NCBI GenBank assembly: GCA_963920705.1
Contig: OY987234.1
Span: 2,604,001 to 2,668,000, forward strand
Origin: Odiellus spinosus
Lineage: Eukaryota; Arthropoda; Arachnida; Opiliones; Phalangiidae
Direction of reading: 5' to 3'
Length of the DNA stretch: 64,000 nt
The notes below the pieces were generated by a model. The model was not told where the DNA came from. It ran no database searches and was given only the letters and a program-made list of their open reading frames with translations. The translations under genes were made by a program, and so were the position numbers. Positions 26,672 to 39,687 of the stretch are shown here, piece by piece (the stretch's first letter is position 1; the number at the start of each line of letters is the position of its first letter).

Positions 26672-29600
26672 CACTTGGGAAAATTTTTGATCTACACTTG
26701 GGAAATTTGTGGATCTACACTTGGGAAATTTGTGGATCTACACTTGGGAAATTTGTGGGTCTACACTAGGGAAATTTGTGGATCTACACTTGGGAAATTT
26801 GTGGATTTACACTCGGGAAATTTGTGGATCTACACTTGGGAAATTTGTGGATCTACACTTGGGAAATTTGTGGATCTACACTTGGGAAATTTGTGGATCT
26901 ACACTTGGGAAATTTGTGGATCTACACTTGGGAAATTTGTGGATCTACACTTGGGAAATTTCTGGATCTGCACTTGGGAAATTTGTGGATCTTCACTTGG
27001 GAAATTTGTGGATCTACATTTGGGAAATTTGTGGATCTACACTTGAGAAATTTGAGGATCTACACTTGGGAAATTTGTGGATCTGCACTTGGGAAATTTT
27101 TGGATATGCACTTGGGAAATTTGTGGATCTGCACTTGGGAAATTTGTGGTTCTGCACTTGGGAAATTTGTGGTTCTACACTTGGGAAATTTGTGGATCTA
27201 CATTTGGGAAATTTGTGGGTCTACACTTGGGAAATTTGTGGATCTACACTTGGGAAATTTGTGGATTTACACTTGGGAAATTTTTGGATCTACACTTGGG
27301 AAAATTTTTGATCTACACTTGGGAAATTTGTGGATCTACACTTGGGAAATTTGTGGATCTACACTTGGGAAATTTGTGGGTCTACACTAGGGAAATTTGT
27401 GGATCTACACTTGGGAAATTTGTGGATTTACACTCGGGAAATTTGTGGATCTACACTTGGGAAATTTGTGGATCTACACTTGGGAAATTTGTGGATCTAC
27501 ACTTGGGAAATTTGTGGATCTACACTTGGGAAATTTGTGGATCTACACTTGGGAAATTTGTGGATCTACACTTGGGAAATTTCTGGATCTGCACTTGGGA
27601 AATTTGTGGATCTTCACTTGGGAAATTTGTGGATCTACATTTGGGAAATTTGTGGATCTACACTTGAGAAATTTGAGGATCTACACTTGGGAAATTTGTG
27701 GATCTGCACTTGGGAAATTTTTGGATATGCACTTGGGAAATTTGTGGATCTGCACTTGGGAAATTTGTGGTTCTACACTTGGGAAATTTGTGGATCTACA
27801 CTTGGGAAATTTCTGGATCTGCACTTGGGAAATTTGTGGATCTTCACTTGGGAAATTTGTGGATCTACATTTGGGAAATTTGTGGATCTACACTTGGGAA
27901 ATTTGAGGATCTACACTTGGGAAATTTGTGGATCTGCACTTGGGAAATTTTTGGATCTGCACTTGGGAAATTTGTGGATCTGCACTTGGGAAATTTGTGG
28001 TTCTACACTTGGGAAATTTGTGGATCTACATTTGGGAAATTTGTGGGTCTACACTTGGGAAATTTGTGGATTTACACTTGGGAAATTTGTGGATCTATAC
28101 TTGGGAAATTTTTGGATCTACACTTGGGAAATTTGGTGATCTACACTTGAAAAATTTGTGGATCTACACTTGGGAAATTTGTGGATCTACACTTGGGAAA
28201 TTTGTGGATCTACACTTGGGAAATTTGTGGATCTACACTTCTGAAATTTGTGGATCTATACTTGGGAATTTTGTGGATCTACACTTGGGAAATAGGAGGA
28301 TCTGCACTTGGGAAATTTGTGGATCTACACTTGGGAAATTTGTGGATCTACACTTGGGAAATTTGTGGATCTACACTTGGGAAATTTGTGGATCTATACT
28401 TCTGAAATTTGTGGATCTACACTTAGGAAATTTGTGGATCTACACTTGGGAAATTTGTGGATCTACACTTGGGAAATTTGTGGATCTATACTTCTGAAAT
28501 TTGTGGATCTACACTTAGGAAATTTGTGGATCTACACTTGGGAAATTTGAGGATCTGCACTTGGGAAATTTTTGGATCTGCACTTGGGAAATTTGTGGAT
28601 CTGCACTTGGGAAATTTGTGGTTCTACACTTGGGAAATTTTTGGATCTACACTTGGGAAATTTGTGGATCTACACTTGGGAAATTTGTGGATCTACACTT
28701 GGGAAATTTGTGGATCTACACATGGGAAATCTGTGGATCTACACTTGGGAAATTTGTGGATCTACACTTGGGAAATTTGTGGGTCTACACTTGGGAAATT
28801 TGTGGATCTACACTTGGGAAATTTGTGGATTTACACTCGGGAAATTTGTGGATCTACACTTGGGAAATTTTTAGATCTACACTTGGGAAATTTGGTGATC
28901 TACACTTGGGAAATTTGTGGATCTACACTTGGGAAATTTGTGGATCTACACTTGGGAAATTTGTGGATCTACACTTGGGAAATTTGTGGATCTACACTTG
29001 GGAAATTTGTGGATCTACACTTGGGAAATTTGTGGATCTACACTTGGGAAATTTGTGGATCTACACTTGGGAAATTTGTGGATCTACACTTGGGAAATTT
29101 CTGGATCTGCACTTGCGAAATTTGTGGATCTTCACTTGGGAAATTTGTGGATTTACACTCGGGAAATTTGTGGATCTATACTTCTGAAATTTGTGGATCT
29201 ATACTTAGGAATTTTGTGGATCTACACTTGGGAAATAAGAGGATCTGCACTTGGAAAATTTGTGGATCTGCACTTGGGAAATTTGTGGATCTGCACTTGG
29301 GAAATTTGTGGATCTACACTTGGGAAATTTGAGGATCTGCACTTGGGAAATTTTTGGATCTGCACTTGGGAAATTTGTGGATCTGCACTTGGGAAATTTG
29401 TGGTTCTACACTTGGGAAATTTTTGGATCTACATTTGGGAAATTTGTGGATCTACACTTGGGAAATTTGTGGATCTACACTTGGGAAATTTGTGGATCTA
29501 CACCTGGGAAATTTGTGGATCTACACTTGGGAAATTTGTGGATCTACACTTGGGAAATTTCTGGATCTGCACTTGGGAAATTTGTGGATCTTCACTTGGG

Positions 29601-30006
29601 AAATTTGTGGATTTACACTCGGGAAATTTGTGGATCTACACTTGGGAAATTTTTAGATCTACACTTGGGAAATTTTTTGATCTACACTTGGGAAATTTGT
29701 GGATCTACACTTGGGAAATTTGTGGATCTACACTTGGGAAATTTGTGGATCTACACTTGGGAAATTTGTGGATCTACACTTGGGAAATTTGTGGATCTAC
29801 ACTTGGGAAATTTGTGGATCTACACTTGGGAAATTTGTGGATCTACACTTGGGAAATTTCTGGATCTGCACTTGGGAAATTTGTGGATCTTCACTTGGGA
29901 AATTTGTGGATCTACATTTGGGAAATTTGTGGATCTACACTTGAGAAATTTGAGGATCTACACTTGGGAAATTTGTGGATCTGCACTTGGGAAATTTTTG
30001 GATATG
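26143..30006 (+). repeat. 3,864-bp (168-monomer) tandem duplication, copy 1
   Basis: It reads identical to 30,007-33,870, and the match runs on to 30,028/33,892. The left edge is fixed by CTA at 26,140-26,142 facing ATG at 30,004-30,006. It contains 168 monomers with no indel relative to its partner. Inside are a 621-bp sub-duplication and the signature monomers near 28,292 and 29,233. With no substitution seen in 3.86 kb, this is the youngest large event in the window, or an assembly effect. Confidence 0.9.
26545..27780 (+). repeat. 621-bp (27-monomer) tandem duplication
   Basis: About 600 bp from 26,550 is repeated from 27,171 at an offset of 27 monomers. One substitution is visible just before the GGGAAAATTTTTGATC monomers (TTTGTGG near 26,661 against TTTTTGG near 27,282). 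Because it lies within the 3,864-bp unit, the pair occurs again near 30,409-31,644. The 621-bp event therefore came first. Confidence 0.8.
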
Positions 30007-33000
30007 CACTTGGGAAATTTGTGGATCTACACTTGGGAAATTTGTGGATCTACACATGGGAAATCTGTGGATCTACACTTGGGAAATTTGTGGATCTACA
30101 CTTGGGAAATTTGTGGGTCTACACTTGGGAAATTTGTGGATCTACACTTGGGAAATTTGTGGATTTACACTCGGGAAATTTGTGGATCTACACTTGGGAA
30201 ATTTTTAGATCTACACTTGGGAAATTTGGTGATCTACACTTGGGAAATTTGTGGATCTACACTTGGGAAATTTGTGGATCTACATTTGGGAAATTTGTGG
30301 ATCTACACTTGAGAAATTTGAGGATCTACACTTGGGAAATTTGTGGATCTGCACTTGGGAAATTTTTGGATATGCACTTGGGAAATTTGTGGATCTGCAC
30401 TTGGGAAATTTGTGGTTCTACACTTGGGAAATTTGTGGATCTACATTTGGGAAATTTGTGGGTCTACACTTGGGAAATTTGTGGATCTACACTTGGGAAA
30501 TTTGTGGATTTACACTTGGGAAATTTGTGGATCTACACTTGGGAAAATTTTTGATCTACACTTGGGAAATTTGTGGATCTACACTTGGGAAATTTGTGGA
30601 TCTACACTTGGGAAATTTGTGGGTCTACACTAGGGAAATTTGTGGATCTACACTTGGGAAATTTGTGGATTTACACTCGGGAAATTTGTGGATCTACACT
30701 TGGGAAATTTGTGGATCTACACTTGGGAAATTTGTGGATCTACACTTGGGAAATTTGTGGATCTACACTTGGGAAATTTGTGGATCTACACTTGGGAAAT
30801 TTGTGGATCTACACTTGGGAAATTTCTGGATCTGCACTTGGGAAATTTGTGGATCTTCACTTGGGAAATTTGTGGATCTACATTTGGGAAATTTGTGGAT
30901 CTACACTTGAGAAATTTGAGGATCTACACTTGGGAAATTTGTGGATCTGCACTTGGGAAATTTTTGGATATGCACTTGGGAAATTTGTGGATCTGCACTT
31001 GGGAAATTTGTGGTTCTGCACTTGGGAAATTTGTGGTTCTACACTTGGGAAATTTGTGGATCTACATTTGGGAAATTTGTGGGTCTACACTTGGGAAATT
31101 TGTGGATCTACACTTGGGAAATTTGTGGATTTACACTTGGGAAATTTTTGGATCTACACTTGGGAAAATTTTTGATCTACACTTGGGAAATTTGTGGATC
31201 TACACTTGGGAAATTTGTGGATCTACACTTGGGAAATTTGTGGGTCTACACTAGGGAAATTTGTGGATCTACACTTGGGAAATTTGTGGATTTACACTCG
31301 GGAAATTTGTGGATCTACACTTGGGAAATTTGTGGATCTACACTTGGGAAATTTGTGGATCTACACTTGGGAAATTTGTGGATCTACACTTGGGAAATTT
31401 GTGGATCTACACTTGGGAAATTTGTGGATCTACACTTGGGAAATTTCTGGATCTGCACTTGGGAAATTTGTGGATCTTCACTTGGGAAATTTGTGGATCT
31501 ACATTTGGGAAATTTGTGGATCTACACTTGAGAAATTTGAGGATCTACACTTGGGAAATTTGTGGATCTGCACTTGGGAAATTTTTGGATATGCACTTGG
31601 GAAATTTGTGGATCTGCACTTGGGAAATTTGTGGTTCTACACTTGGGAAATTTGTGGATCTACACTTGGGAAATTTCTGGATCTGCACTTGGGAAATTTG
31701 TGGATCTTCACTTGGGAAATTTGTGGATCTACATTTGGGAAATTTGTGGATCTACACTTGGGAAATTTGAGGATCTACACTTGGGAAATTTGTGGATCTG
31801 CACTTGGGAAATTTTTGGATCTGCACTTGGGAAATTTGTGGATCTGCACTTGGGAAATTTGTGGTTCTACACTTGGGAAATTTGTGGATCTACATTTGGG
31901 AAATTTGTGGGTCTACACTTGGGAAATTTGTGGATTTACACTTGGGAAATTTGTGGATCTATACTTGGGAAATTTTTGGATCTACACTTGGGAAATTTGG
32001 TGATCTACACTTGAAAAATTTGTGGATCTACACTTGGGAAATTTGTGGATCTACACTTGGGAAATTTGTGGATCTACACTTGGGAAATTTGTGGATCTAC
32101 ACTTCTGAAATTTGTGGATCTATACTTGGGAATTTTGTGGATCTACACTTGGGAAATAGGAGGATCTGCACTTGGGAAATTTGTGGATCTACACTTGGGA
32201 AATTTGTGGATCTACACTTGGGAAATTTGTGGATCTACACTTGGGAAATTTGTGGATCTATACTTCTGAAATTTGTGGATCTACACTTAGGAAATTTGTG
32301 GATCTACACTTGGGAAATTTGTGGATCTACACTTGGGAAATTTGTGGATCTATACTTCTGAAATTTGTGGATCTACACTTAGGAAATTTGTGGATCTACA
32401 CTTGGGAAATTTGAGGATCTGCACTTGGGAAATTTTTGGATCTGCACTTGGGAAATTTGTGGATCTGCACTTGGGAAATTTGTGGTTCTACACTTGGGAA
32501 ATTTTTGGATCTACACTTGGGAAATTTGTGGATCTACACTTGGGAAATTTGTGGATCTACACTTGGGAAATTTGTGGATCTACACATGGGAAATCTGTGG
32601 ATCTACACTTGGGAAATTTGTGGATCTACACTTGGGAAATTTGTGGGTCTACACTTGGGAAATTTGTGGATCTACACTTGGGAAATTTGTGGATTTACAC
32701 TCGGGAAATTTGTGGATCTACACTTGGGAAATTTTTAGATCTACACTTGGGAAATTTGGTGATCTACACTTGGGAAATTTGTGGATCTACACTTGGGAAA
32801 TTTGTGGATCTACACTTGGGAAATTTGTGGATCTACACTTGGGAAATTTGTGGATCTACACTTGGGAAATTTGTGGATCTACACTTGGGAAATTTGTGGA
32901 TCTACACTTGGGAAATTTGTGGATCTACACTTGGGAAATTTGTGGATCTACACTTGGGAAATTTCTGGATCTGCACTTGCGAAATTTGTGGATCTTCACT

Positions 33001-33892
33001 TGGGAAATTTGTGGATTTACACTCGGGAAATTTGTGGATCTATACTTCTGAAATTTGTGGATCTATACTTAGGAATTTTGTGGATCTACACTTGGGAAAT
33101 AAGAGGATCTGCACTTGGAAAATTTGTGGATCTGCACTTGGGAAATTTGTGGATCTGCACTTGGGAAATTTGTGGATCTACACTTGGGAAATTTGAGGAT
33201 CTGCACTTGGGAAATTTTTGGATCTGCACTTGGGAAATTTGTGGATCTGCACTTGGGAAATTTGTGGTTCTACACTTGGGAAATTTTTGGATCTACATTT
33301 GGGAAATTTGTGGATCTACACTTGGGAAATTTGTGGATCTACACTTGGGAAATTTGTGGATCTACACCTGGGAAATTTGTGGATCTACACTTGGGAAATT
33401 TGTGGATCTACACTTGGGAAATTTCTGGATCTGCACTTGGGAAATTTGTGGATCTTCACTTGGGAAATTTGTGGATTTACACTCGGGAAATTTGTGGATC
33501 TACACTTGGGAAATTTTTAGATCTACACTTGGGAAATTTTTTGATCTACACTTGGGAAATTTGTGGATCTACACTTGGGAAATTTGTGGATCTACACTTG
33601 GGAAATTTGTGGATCTACACTTGGGAAATTTGTGGATCTACACTTGGGAAATTTGTGGATCTACACTTGGGAAATTTGTGGATCTACACTTGGGAAATTT
33701 GTGGATCTACACTTGGGAAATTTCTGGATCTGCACTTGGGAAATTTGTGGATCTTCACTTGGGAAATTTGTGGATCTACATTTGGGAAATTTGTGGATCT
33801 ACACTTGAGAAATTTGAGGATCTACACTTGGGAAATTTGTGGATCTGCACTTGGGAAATTTTTGGATATGCACTTGGGAAATTTGTGGATCT
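30007..33892 (+). repeat. 3,864-bp tandem duplication, copy 2
   Basis: Partner of 26,143-30,006. At the junction near 30,007 a GATATGCACTTGGG monomer leads directly into plain ATCTAC monomers and then CACATGGGAAATCTG. At the right end the sequence continues with GTGGTTCTAC monomers instead, which is the normal continuation after GATATGC elsewhere (for example after 27,724). Confidence 0.9.
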
Positions 33893-34512
33893 GCACTTGG
33901 GAAATTTGTGGTTCTACACTTGGGAAATTTGTGGATCTACACTTGGGAAATTTCTGGATCTGCACTTGGGAAATTTGTGGATCTTCACTTGGGAAATTTG
34001 TGGATCTACATTTGGGAAATTTGTGGATCTACACTTGGGAAATTTGAGGATCTACACTTGGGAAATTTGTGGATCTGCACTTGGGAAATTTTTGGATCTG
34101 CACTTGGGAAATTTGTGGATCTGCACTTGGGAAATTTGTGGTTCTACACTTGGGAAATTTGTGGATCTACATTTGGGAAATTTGTGGGTCTACACTTGGG
34201 AAATTTGTGGATCTACACTTGGGAAATTTGTGGATTTACACTTGGGAAATTTGTGGATCTATACTTGGGAAATTTGGTGATCTACACTTGGGAAATTTGT
34301 GGATCTACACTTGGGAAATTTGTGGATCTACACTTGGGAAATTTGTGGATCTACACTTGGGAAATTTGTGGATCTACACTTGGGAAATTTGTGGATCTAC
34401 ACTTGGGAAATTTGTGGATCTACACTTGGGAAATTTCTGGATCTGCACTTGGGAAATTTCTGGATCTGCACTTGGGAAATTTCTGGATCTTCACTTGGGA
34501 AATTTGTGGATT

Positions 34513-36380
34513 TACACTTGGGAAATTTGTGGATCTACACTTGGGAAATTTCTGGATCTGCACTTGGGAAATTTGTGGATCTTCACTTGGGAAATTTGTG
34601 GATCTACATTTGGGAAATTTGTGGATCTACACTTGAGAAATTTGAGGATCTACACTTGGGAAATTTGTGGATCTGCACTTGGGAAATTTGTGGATCTACA
34701 CTTGGGAAATTTGTGGATCTATACTTCTGAAATTTGTGGATCTATACTTGGGAATTTTGTGGATGTACACTTGGGAAATAGGAGGATCTGCACTTGGGAA
34801 ATTTGTGGATCTACACTTGGGAAATTTGTGGATCTACACTTGGGAAATTTGTGGATCTACACTTGGGAAATTTGTGGATCTATACTTCTGAAATTTGTGG
34901 ATCTACACTTAGGAAATTTGTGGATCTACACTTGGGAAATTTGAGGATCTGCACTTGGGAAATTTTTGGATCTGCACTTGGGAAATTTGTGGATCTGCAC
35001 TTGGGAAATTTGTGGTTCTACACTTGGGAAATTTTTGGATCTACATTTGGGAAATTTGTGGATCTACACTTGGGAAATTTGTGGATCTACACTTGGGAAA
35101 TTTGTGGATCTACACTTGGGAAATTTGTGGATCTACACTTGGGAAATTTGTGGATCTACACTTGGGAAATTTGTGGATCTACACTTGGGAAATTTGTGGA
35201 TCTACACTTGGGAAATTTGTGGATCTACACTTGGGAAATTTGAGGATCTGCACTTGGGAAATTTTTGGATCTGCACTTGGGAAATTTGTGGATCTGCACT
35301 TGGGAAATTTTTGGTTTTACACTTGGGAAATTTGTGGATCTACACTTGGGAAATTTGTGGATCTACACTTGGGAAATTTGTGGATCTACACTTGGGAAAT
35401 TTGTGGATCTGCACTTGGGAAATTTGTGGATCTACACTTGGGAAATATCTGGATCTGCACTTGGGAAATTTGTGGATCTTCACTTGGGAAATTTGTGGAT
35501 CTACATTTGGGAAATTTGTGGATCTACACTTGGGAAATTTGAGGATCTACACTTGGGAAATTTGTGGATCTGCACTTGGGAAATTTTTGGATCTGCACTT
35601 GGGAAATTTGTGGATCTGCACTTGGGAAATTTGTGGTTCTACACTTGGGAAATTTGTGGATCTACATTTGGGAAATTTGTGGGTCTACACTTGGGAAATT
35701 TGTGGATCTACACTTGGGAAATTTGTGGATTTACACTTGGGAAATTTGTGGATCTATACTTGGGAAATTTTTGGATCTACACTTGGGAAATTTGGTGATC
35801 TACACTTGAAAAATTTGTGGATCTACACTTGGGAAATTTGTGGATCTACACTTGGGAAATTTGTGGATCTACACTTGGGAAATTTGTGGATCTACACTTG
35901 GGAAATTTGTGGATCTATACTTCTGAAATTTGTGGATCTATACTTGGGAATTTTGTGGATCTACACTTGGGAAATAGGAGGATCTGCACTTGGGAAATTT
36001 GTGGATCTACACTTGGGAAATTTGTGGATCTACACTTGGGAAATTTGTGGATCTACACTTGGGAAATTTGTGGATCTATACTTCTGAAATTTGTGGATCT
36101 ACACTTAGGAAATTTGTGGATCTACACTTGGGAAATTTGTGGATCTACACTTGGGAAATTTGTGGATCTATACTTCTGAAATTTGTGGATCTACACTTAG
36201 GAAATTTGTGGATCTACACTTGGGAAATTTGAGGATCTGCACTTGGGAAATTTTTGGATCTGCACTTGGGAAATTTGTGGATCTGCACTTGGGAAATTTG
36301 TGGTTCTACACTTGGGAAATTTTTGGATCTACATTTGGGAAATTTGTGGATCTACACTTGGGAAATTTGTGGATTTACAC
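34513..36380 (+). repeat. Left copy of a 5,175-bp-spaced duplication
   Basis: It matches 39,688-41,555 at an offset of exactly 225 monomers, with about ten substitutions spread along it, so it is older than the 3,864-bp event. Beyond about 36,380 the alignment shifts by one monomer (offset 5,152) and can be followed to roughly 37,260/42,410. Confidence 0.75.
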
Positions 36381-37573
36381 TTGGGAAATTTGTGGATCTA
36401 CACTTGGGAAATTTGTGGATCTACACTTGGGAAATTTGTGGATCTACACTTGGGAAATTTGTGGATCTACACTTGGGAAATTTGTGGATCTACACTTGGG
36501 AAATTTGTGGATCTACACTTGGGAAATTTGTGGATCTACACTTGGGAAATTTGAGGATCTGCACTTGGGAAATTTTTGGATCTGCACTTGGGAAATTTGT
36601 GGATCTGCACTTGGGAAATTTTTGGTTCTACACTTGGGAAATTTGTGGATCTACACTTGGGAAATTTGTGGATCTACACTTGGGAAATTTAAGGATCTAC
36701 ACTTGGGAAATTTGTGGATCTGTTCTTGGGAAATTTGTGGATCTACACTTGGGAAATTTGTGGATCTACATTTGGGAAATTTGTGGATCTACACTTGGGA
36801 AATTTGTGGATCTACTCTTGGGAAATTTGTGGATCTGCACTTTAGAAATTTGTGGATCTACACTTGGGAAATTTGTGGATCTGCACTTATGAAATTTGTG
36901 GTTCTACACTTGGGTAATTTGTGGATCTACATTTGGGAAATTTGTGGATCTACACTTGGGAAATTTGTGGATCTACACTTGGGAAATTTGTGGGTCTACA
37001 CTTGGGAAATTTGTGGATCTACACTTGGGAAATTTGTGGATTTACACTTGGGAAATTTGTGGATCTACACTTGGGAAATTTTTGGATCTACACTTGGGAA
37101 ATTTGGTGATCTACACTTGGGAAATTTGTGGATCTACACTTGGGAAATTTGTGGATCTACACTTGGGAAATTTGTGGATCTACACTTGGGAAATTTGTGG
37201 ATCTACACTTGGAAAATTTGTGGATCTATACTTCTGAAATTTGTGGATCTCTACTTAGGAATTTTGTGGATCTACACTTGGGAAATAAGAGGATCTGCAC
37301 TTGGGATATTTGTGGATCTGCACTTATGAAATTTGTGGATCTGCACTTGGGAAATTTGTGGATCTACACTTGGGAAATTTGTGGATCTGCACTTGGGAAA
37401 TTTGTGGATCTACACTTGGGAAATTTGTGGATCTACACTTGGGAAATTTGTGGATCTATACTTCTGAAATTTGTGGATCTACTATTAGGAAATTTGTGGA
37501 TCTACACTTGGGAAATTTGTGGATCTACACTTGGGAAATTTGTGGATCTATACTTCTGAAATTTGTGGATCTA

Positions 37574-38774
37574 CACTTAGGAAATTTGTGGATCTACACT
37601 TGGGAAATTTGAGGATCTGCACTTGGGAAATTTTTGGATCTGCACTTGGGAAATTTGTGGTTCTACACTTGGGAAATTTTTGGATCTACATTTGGGAAAT
37701 TTGTGAATCTACACTTGGGAAATTTGTGGATCTACACTTGGGAAATTTGTGGATCTACACTTGGGAAATTTGTGGATCTACACTTGGGAAATTTGTGGAT
37801 CTACACTTGGGAAATTTGTGGATCTACACTTGGGAAATTTGTGGATCTACACTTGGGAAATTTGTGGATCTACACTTGGGAAATTTGAGGATCTGCACTT
37901 GGGAAATTTTTGGATCTGCACTTGGGAAATTTGTGGATCTGCACTTGGGAAATTTTTGGTTCTACACTTGGGAAATTTGTGGATCTACACTTGGGAAATT
38001 TGTGGATCTACACTTGGGAAATTTAAGGATCTACACTTGGGAAATTTGTGGATCTGTTCTTGGGAAATTTGTGGATCTACACTTGGGAAATTTGTGGATC
38101 TACATTTGGGAAATTTGTGGATCTACACTTGGGAAATTTGTGGATCTACTCTTGGGAAATTTGTGGATCTGCACTTAGGAAATTTGTGGATCTACACTTG
38201 GGAAATTTGAGGATCTGCACTTGGGAAATTTTTGGATCTGCACTTGGGAAATTTGTGGTTCTACACTTGGGAAATTTTTGGATCTACATTTGGGAAATTT
38301 GTGAATCTACACTTGGGAAATTTGTGGATCTACACTTGGGAAATTTGTGGATCTACACTTGGGAAATTTGTGGATCTACACTTGGGAAATTTGTGGATCT
38401 ACACTTGGGAAATTTGTGGATCTACACTTGGGAAATTTGTGGATCTACACTTGGGAAATTTGTGGATCTACACTTGGGAAATTTGAGGATCTGCACTTGG
38501 GAAATTTTTGGATCTGCACTTGGGAAATTTGTGGATCTGCACTTGGGAAATTTTTGGTTCTACACTTGGGAAATTTGTGGATCTACACTTGGGAAATTTG
38601 TGGATCTACACTTGGGAAATTTAAGGATCTACACTTGGGAAATTTGTGGATCTGTTCTTGGGAAATTTGTGGATCTACACTTGGGAAATTTGTGGATCTA
38701 CATTTGGGAAATTTGTGGATCTACACTTGGGAAATTTGTGGATCTACTCTTGGGAAATTTGTGGATCTGCACTT
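37574..38774 (+). repeat. 598-bp (26-monomer) tandem duplication with hybrid junction monomer
   Basis: Positions 37,574-38,176 read the same as 38,172-38,774. The junction monomer at about 38,168-38,190 reads CTGCACTTAGG. It combines the left part of the CTGCACTTTAG monomer that ends this block elsewhere (38,767) with the right part of the CTACACTTAGG monomer that begins it (37,571). That is the product expected from unequal exchange between these two monomers. Confidence 0.88.
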
Positions 38775-39687
38775 TAGAAATTTGTGGATCTACACTTGGG
38801 AAATTTGTGGATCTGCACTTTTGAAATTTGTGGTTCTACACTTGGGTAATTTGTGGATCTACATTTGGGAAATTTGTGGATCTACACTTGGGAAATTTGT
38901 GGATCTACACTTGGGAAATTTGTGGGTCTACACTTGGGAAATTTGTGGATCTACACTTGGGAAATTTGTGGATTTACACTTGGGAAATTTGTGGATCTAC
39001 ACTTGGGAAATTTTTGGATCTACACTTGGGAAATTTGGTGATCTACACTTGGGAAATTTGTGGATCTACACTTGGGAAATTTGTGGATCTACACTTGGGA
39101 AATTTGTGGATCTACACTTGGGAAATTTGTGGATCTACACTTGGAAAATTTGTGGATCTATACTTCTGAAATTTGTGGATCTCTACTTAGGAATTTTGTG
39201 GATCTACACTTGGGAAATAAGAGGATCTGCACTTGGGAAATTTGTGGATCTGCACTTATGAAATTTGTGGATCTGCACTTATGAAATTTGTGGATCTGCA
39301 CTTGGGAAATTTGTGGATCTGCACTTGGGAAATTTGTGGATCTGCACTTGGAAAATTTGTGGATCTGAACTTGGGAAATTTGTGGATCAGCACTTGGGAA
39401 ATTTGTGGATCTACATTTGGGAAATTTGTGGATCTACACTTGGGAAATTTGTGGATCTACACTTGGGAAATTTGTGGATCTGCACTTGGGAAATTTGTGG
39501 ATCTACACTTGGGAAATTTGTGGATCTACACTTGGGAAATTTTTAGATCTACACTTGGGAAATTTTTTGATCTACACTTGGGAAATTTGTGGATCTACAC
39601 TTGGGAAATTTGTGGATCTACACTTGGGAAATTTGTGGATCTACACTTGGGAAATTTGTGGATCTACACTTGGGAAATTTGTGGATC

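Larger units (their letters stand above)
22633..34512 (+). repeat. HOR domain III (GATCTTCACTT / TTTAGATCT type)
   Basis: New variants start here and were not seen to the left: GTGGATCTTCACTTGGG from about 22,804, TTTTTAGATCTAC from about 23,766 (an AGATCT site), TTACACTCGGG, ACACATGGGAAATCTGTGG, ACTTGAGAAATTTGAGG and GGGAAAATTTTTGATC. They occur in ordered blocks repeated several times, including two large tandem duplications described separately. No gene or unique sequence is seen. Confidence 0.85.
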
